From the NCBI GenBank assembly GCA_020847175.1, contig JADLCM010000008.1, positions 1 through 64,000 of the forward strand: DNA of 64,000 nucleotides, written 5' to 3'. This document shows positions 60,802 to 64,000 of the stretch, one piece after another. The stretch is from Phycisphaerales bacterium (GTDB lineage: Bacteria > Planctomycetota > Phycisphaerae > Phycisphaerales > UBA1924). The position numbers and the translations under genes were made by a program. How positions within the stretch are numbered: the first letter of the stretch is position 1; each line of letters begins with the position of its first letter. Under the pieces are notes generated by a model. That model did no database searches, was not told the origin of the DNA, and saw only the letters and a list, made by a program, of their open reading frames with translations.

Positions 60802-61827
60802 TCACCTGCGGGAGAGCAGCGCGGGCAGGTCTTCAAGGTCCACGTTCCCGCCGCTCAGGATCACCCCGACAGTGCGTCCGCGCAGGCGCGCGGGTGACTC
60901 CCGGGCCACACGGAGCACACCGGCAAGGCCGAGCACTCCGGTCGGCTCGACAACCTGCTTGAAGCGATCCATCACCAGGCGCATCGCCTCGATCAGTTCC
61001 CGGTCCGGGACGGTCATCATGTCGCTGGCGTGGCGAAGCACAAGCGGCAGGGTGTATCGCCCGAGGTAGGGCGTGCGGGCCCCGTCGGCGATCGTGCGGG
61101 GGTGCTCGGCGACGGCGAGGCGGCCTGAGCGGAATGACCGGGTCGCATCGTCGCCGTCTTCGGGTTCTACGCCGATGACTTCGCAGGCGGGATTGACGCT
61201 TCGGCAGGCGATCGCAGTGCCGGAAAGAAGCCCGCCCCCGCCGCAGCACGAGAAAACGGTGTCGAGCGGCCCCGCATGGGCGACGAACTCGAGCGCAGCG
61301 GTGCCCTGGCCCGCGATCACATCCGGGTGGTCGTAGGGGGGGATCAGGGTGAGGCCCTCGCGCGAGGCGATGTCGCCGGCGATGGCTTCGCGCGACTCGG
61401 TGCGCGGGTCATACGTGACAAGGCGGCTGCCTTCGGGCGCGCGGGCGAGATGCTCCCGCGTTCCGCGCGTCTTGATGCGGGGCGCATCGGCGGGCATGAC
61501 GATGACCGCGCGGATGGCCAGATCGGCGGCAGCGCGGGCAACCGCCTGGGCGTGGTTGCCGCTGGAATAGGCGATGACGCCGGCGGCGCGCGCGGCCCCG
61601 GAGAGATTGGTCAGCGCGCTGCACGCCCCGCGGAACTTGAACGCCCCCACATGCTGAAGGTTCTCGCACTTGATCAGCACGCGAGCGCCGGCGAGCGCGT
61701 TCAGGTGCGGGTCTTCGAGCACCGGAGTGGCGCGGACAAAGGGCGCGACACGGCCCGCCGCGGCACGGATGTGGTCGAGCGTGACCGCGTCGAGAAGGGA
61801 GTAATCGGGAAGGGTGCCTGGGATCAT
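60802..61827 (-). CDS. Threonine/serine dehydratase-family PLP enzyme
   Basis: A 341-residue fold-type II PLP enzyme. The Schiff-base Lys is in HVGAFKFRGACSAL near residue 64. The PLP phosphate loop is CCGGGGLLSGTA, Asn is in YSSGNHAQAVA, and the C-terminal SGGNVDL closes the cofactor pocket. There is no ACT-like regulatory domain, so it is the short catabolic form. Threonine or serine ammonia-lyase activity is likely; the same fold includes serine racemase, and the two cannot be told apart here. The start at 61827 precedes LPDYSLLDAVTLDHIR. It lies 41 bases after the rimO stop and may share its transcript. Confidence 0.88.
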   Translation of the reverse strand: MIPGTLPDYSLLDAVTLDHIRAAAGRVAPFVRATPVLEDPHLNALAGARVLIKCENLQHVGAFKFRGACSALTNLSGAARAAGVIAYSSGNHAQAVARAAADLAIRAVIVMPADAPRIKTRGTREHLARAPEGSRLVTYDPRTESREAIAGDIASREGLTLIPPYDHPDVIAGQGTAALEFVAHAGPLDTVFSCCGGGGLLSGTAIACRSVNPACEVIGVEPEDGDDATRSFRSGRLAVAEHPRTIADGARTPYLGRYTLPLVLRHASDMMTVPDRELIEAMRLVMDRFKQVVEPTGVLGLAGVLRVARESPARLRGRTVGVILSGGNVDLEDLPALLSRR

Positions 61828-61868
61828 GGGAGTGGGGCGGCGCGATCGCGGCGCGCAATGAGGTGTCG

Positions 61869-63596
61869 TCACATGATCTTCAGCCCGATGCGCCGCTCGA
61901 GGTCGGCCACCGGACGGGCGATGAGGTCGTATCCGTCGCTGTCCACGATGACGCAGGGCACGAGCTCGCCCGGCGCGAGTTTCTCGCGGCTCTGCACGAA
62001 GGTGACCGCGTCGATCTGCGGGGCCTGGAAGGGGCACCGGCCCTGGTAGAGCCTGCCGCCCTTGCCCACGCCCGACGTTTCGAGACCCTGCGAGGCAAGG
62101 GCCCGGTCGATGAGCACGCTGAAACGGCAGCCGGAATCGAGGGGCCTCTCGGCGTCGAACTGCTCCGCGAGAAACGCCGCCTGGTCAAAGGCAATTTCCT
62201 GCTGGAGTCCCATGACTTCGCTCTTGCGCCGGCGTTTCTCCTCCGGAGACACGGCAAGCGCCGGGTCCGCCTCCATGGTTCCGGCGGGGGTGCCCGGCTC
62301 GGGCGAGTATTCAAACACGCCGAGGGCATCGAACTGCATGTCGGAGACGAATCGGAGGAGTTCCTGGTGGTCGGCCTCGGTCTCGCCCGGGAATCCGCTG
62401 ATGAACGTGGTGCGGATCGCGAGGCCCGGCACCCGCTCGCGCAGCGTTTCGACGAGGGCACGCTGCTGGTCGGCGGTCACGTGCCGCCGCATCGCGCTCA
62501 GCATCCTGTCCGAGGCGTGCTGGAGGGGCATGTCGATGTACGGCACCAGCACGCCCTGCGCCGTAAGCGCGGCAAACGCGTCGATCATCTCATCCGAGAA
62601 GTTGCTCGGATACGCGTACATGAGGCGCACCCAGCCGCTGCTCGACACGTCGCGCACCGCCGCGCAGACCTCCTTGAGCATGCGTGGCAAGCCGGCGCGA
62701 TACGGGTCGGAGCCCGCCTGCTGGGCGAGGCCGAGCCCGATGTCGTCGCCGTAACTCGTCGTGTCCTGGCCGATGAGGTTGAGCTCGAACGCGCCGTCCG
62801 CCGCGAGCTCGCGCGCCTCGGCCACGATGCGGTCCAGGGGCTTGCTGCGCATCTTGCCGCGGATCGAGGGGATGGTGCAGAAGGCGCAGCGCTGGTTGCA
62901 GCCCTCGCTGATGCGGAGATAGGCATAATGACGCGGCGTGAGGCGGAGCCGGGCCGAGTCGTCCTCAAAGTAGCCGATGCCCTTTCCGTCCTTGCCCTGC
63001 ACCGTGAGGCCAACCGTGCTCAGGCCGCGCGACTGCGCGGCCTCCAGAGCGTTGCCCGCGATCCAGTACGCCGGCCGGTCAGAGGCTTCCGCAGCGGTGG
63101 CCGGGCGGGCTCCGAGCGGGGGCGCGATGCCCCCACGCACGGCCTCGATGATCTTGTCTCGGTCAAAGACGCCGACCATGGCGTCGATCCCCGGAGCCCA
63201 CTCAAGCATCTTCGCCCGGTGGCGCTGCACCAGGCACCCGGCGACCACCACGCGCTTCACGTGCCCGGCCTGCTTCGCGGCGATCGCGTCCTTGATGACC
63301 GAGAGCGATTCGTCCTTGCTGGCTTCCAGGAAGCCGCACGTGTTGACGACCACGACGTCAGCACCCGAAAAATCATCAATCCCGGGCGCGAGCGCGGCGC
63401 CCGCGGGGGCGGACGACTCGCCCTCGACGTGCCGGGCGTCGTCCCACCGCTCAGGTTCGGGCCCGGCGCTCATCGAGACCGGAACCAGGCCCTCCTGCGC
63501 AAGCAGCCCGAGCATCTTTTCAGAGTCAACCAGGTTCTTCGGGCAGCCGAGGCTGACGAAGGACACGGTGCGGATGGTGTCTTGGCCCCGCGGCAT
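61869..63596 (-). CDS. rimO: Ribosomal protein S12 methylthiotransferase RimO
   Basis: RimO adds a methylthio group to Asp89 of ribosomal protein S12, using two iron-sulphur clusters and SAM. The N-terminal cluster is bound by Cys in SLGCPKNLVD, VVVNTCGFLEA and VVAGCLVQRH. The radical-SAM cluster is at SEGCNQRCAFCTIPSIRG near residue 230. RSKPLDRIVAEA and LPYIDMPLQHASD-like segments follow. The C-terminal TRAM domain is present. At 575 residues it is longer than typical (about 440), because of inserts after the first Cys and before the radical SAM domain. The ATG has no Shine-Dalgarno sequence, but TACCAT lies eight bases upstream. Confidence 0.95.
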   Translation of the reverse strand: MPRGQDTIRTVSFVSLGCPKNLVDSEKMLGLLAQEGLVPVSMSAGPEPERWDDARHVEGESSAPAGAALAPGIDDFSGADVVVVNTCGFLEASKDESLSVIKDAIAAKQAGHVKRVVVAGCLVQRHRAKMLEWAPGIDAMVGVFDRDKIIEAVRGGIAPPLGARPATAAEASDRPAYWIAGNALEAAQSRGLSTVGLTVQGKDGKGIGYFEDDSARLRLTPRHYAYLRISEGCNQRCAFCTIPSIRGKMRSKPLDRIVAEARELAADGAFELNLIGQDTTSYGDDIGLGLAQQAGSDPYRAGLPRMLKEVCAAVRDVSSSGWVRLMYAYPSNFSDEMIDAFAALTAQGVLVPYIDMPLQHASDRMLSAMRRHVTADQQRALVETLRERVPGLAIRTTFISGFPGETEADHQELLRFVSDMQFDALGVFEYSPEPGTPAGTMEADPALAVSPEEKRRRKSEVMGLQQEIAFDQAAFLAEQFDAERPLDSGCRFSVLIDRALASQGLETSGVGKGGRLYQGRCPFQAPQIDAVTFVQSREKLAPGELVPCVIVDSDGYDLIARPVADLERRIGLKIM

Positions 63597-63604
63597 CAGG
63601 GGCG

Positions 63605-63610
63605 ATGGTA
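63605..63610 (-). promoter_or_regulatory. Candidate -10 box (TACCAT) of rimO
   Basis: TACCAT, eight bases before the rimO ATG and just past the stop of the preceding gene, is another TAnnnT hexamer in place of a ribosome binding site. Confidence 0.35.
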
Positions 63611-63614
63611 GGGA

Positions 63615-64000
63615 TCAGGCGGCGTGCAGGCCGCCTTCGGCAAGGGTGCCCGCCGACAGGCCGTCGATGCTGTAGTGGTATTCCAGGGCCTGGCCCAGCA
63701 GGTCGGGCTCACTCAGCACGAAATCGCAGACTTCCGGGATGCGCCACCCGGCGAACCGCAGCGCGCGGGCCAGGTAGAGCTCGGTGGTGCAGAGGGTGAC
63801 GTGGGCCGGCGTGCGTGCCAGCGGGAGCACCCCGAACTGCCATGCCTGGCGGCGTGAGACCAGTTCCAGCAGCTCCCCGGAGGGGTGGTACAGCCGCGGA
63901 TCGACATGCCGGGCCAGCATCGCATACTGGCGTGCCCACGCCTGCTCGACGGCGCTCGGGCTGATGTTGAAGAGGCTCTCGGCGAGGGCGCCGAAGGGCC
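63615..64000 (-). CDS. Truncated MshEN-like (GspE N-terminal-type) protein
   Basis: The last 127 residues of a gene whose start lies beyond the right edge. The sequence reads PFGALAESLFNISPSAVEQA, then VLPLARTPAHVTLCTTEL and YLARALRFAGWRIPEVCDFV, then DLLGQALEYHYSIDGL. This follows the layout of MshEN/GspE N-terminal domains, with their helical N-part, VLPL strand and final helix before YY. No ATPase core follows; the frame ends 30 residues later. It may be a stand-alone c-di-GMP- or partner-binding protein. The stop is 18 bases before rimO. Confidence 0.5.
   Translation of the reverse strand, partial: PFGALAESLFNISPSAVEQAWARQYAMLARHVDPRLYHPSGELLELVSRRQAWQFGVLPLARTPAHVTLCTTELYLARALRFAGWRIPEVCDFVLSEPDLLGQALEYHYSIDGLSAGTLAEGGLHAA

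Noticed and set aside
1-64000. CRISPR array or insertion sequence
   Set aside because: No regularly spaced direct repeats and no transposase gene with terminal inverted repeats were seen; the only recombinase is the tRNA-linked integrase.

Overview
The window is high-GC bacterial chromosome and most resembles a member of the Phycisphaerae (Planctomycetota). Pointers are a DUF1580-type HTH protein, an ECF sigma factor paired with a TPR-bearing Ser/Thr kinase, a PEP-CTERM-like surface protein ending in a PAPAS...GRRRRA tail, and a pseudopilus operon with an outsized GspK-like gene. This assignment is inferred from gene families, not from a search.

Layout. 1-3.8 kb is the end of an integrative element beside tRNA-Gly(CCC): tyrosine integrase, an unknown helical protein, a LEM-3-like GIY-YIG protein, a DUF1580 HTH protein and a truncated gene. 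4.1-22.5 kb holds exported proteins and housekeeping genes: FG-GAP repeat protein, HtrA-like protease, a PEP-CTERM protein, M28 peptidase, mnmA, rmuC, an M10-like metalloprotease, 3-hydroxyanthranilate dioxygenase, a TorF-like porin and a chemotaxis receptor. 22.6-25.3 kb has a pseudouridine-synthase-like/methyltransferase fusion overlapping a CoaB-type gene. 25.5-41.8 kb is a long plus-strand cluster: two GspE/PilB ATPases, PilT, GspF/PilC and five pseudopilins in the canonical G-H-I-J-K order, the last 1,670 residues long.

41.9-47.7 kb is a minus-strand unit of ECF sigma factor, kinase, unknown protein and urocanate hydratase, nearly without gaps. 47.8-51.1 kb has an orphan FecCD permease, an M20 dipeptidase, tRNA-Arg(UCU) and a Nudix protein. 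51.1-55.6 kb reads rightward: glycosyltransferase 2, LAB_N membrane protein, two unknown coupled genes, a pseudokinase and an exported protein. 55.6-64 kb has a TlpA-like protein, fabD-lipoprotein-fabG, an EAL protein, a threonine dehydratase-like enzyme, rimO and a truncated MshEN-like gene.

Across the window, many genes without a Shine-Dalgarno sequence carry a TAnnnT hexamer (often TACAAT) 5-9 bases before the start codon, the arrangement expected for leaderless mRNAs. The same hexamer is the apparent -10 box of tRNA-Gly. This, the hybrid secretion/pilus cluster with its giant GspK-like protein, the degenerate RluA-methyltransferase fusion, and the sigma-kinase-HutU unit are the most interesting observations.
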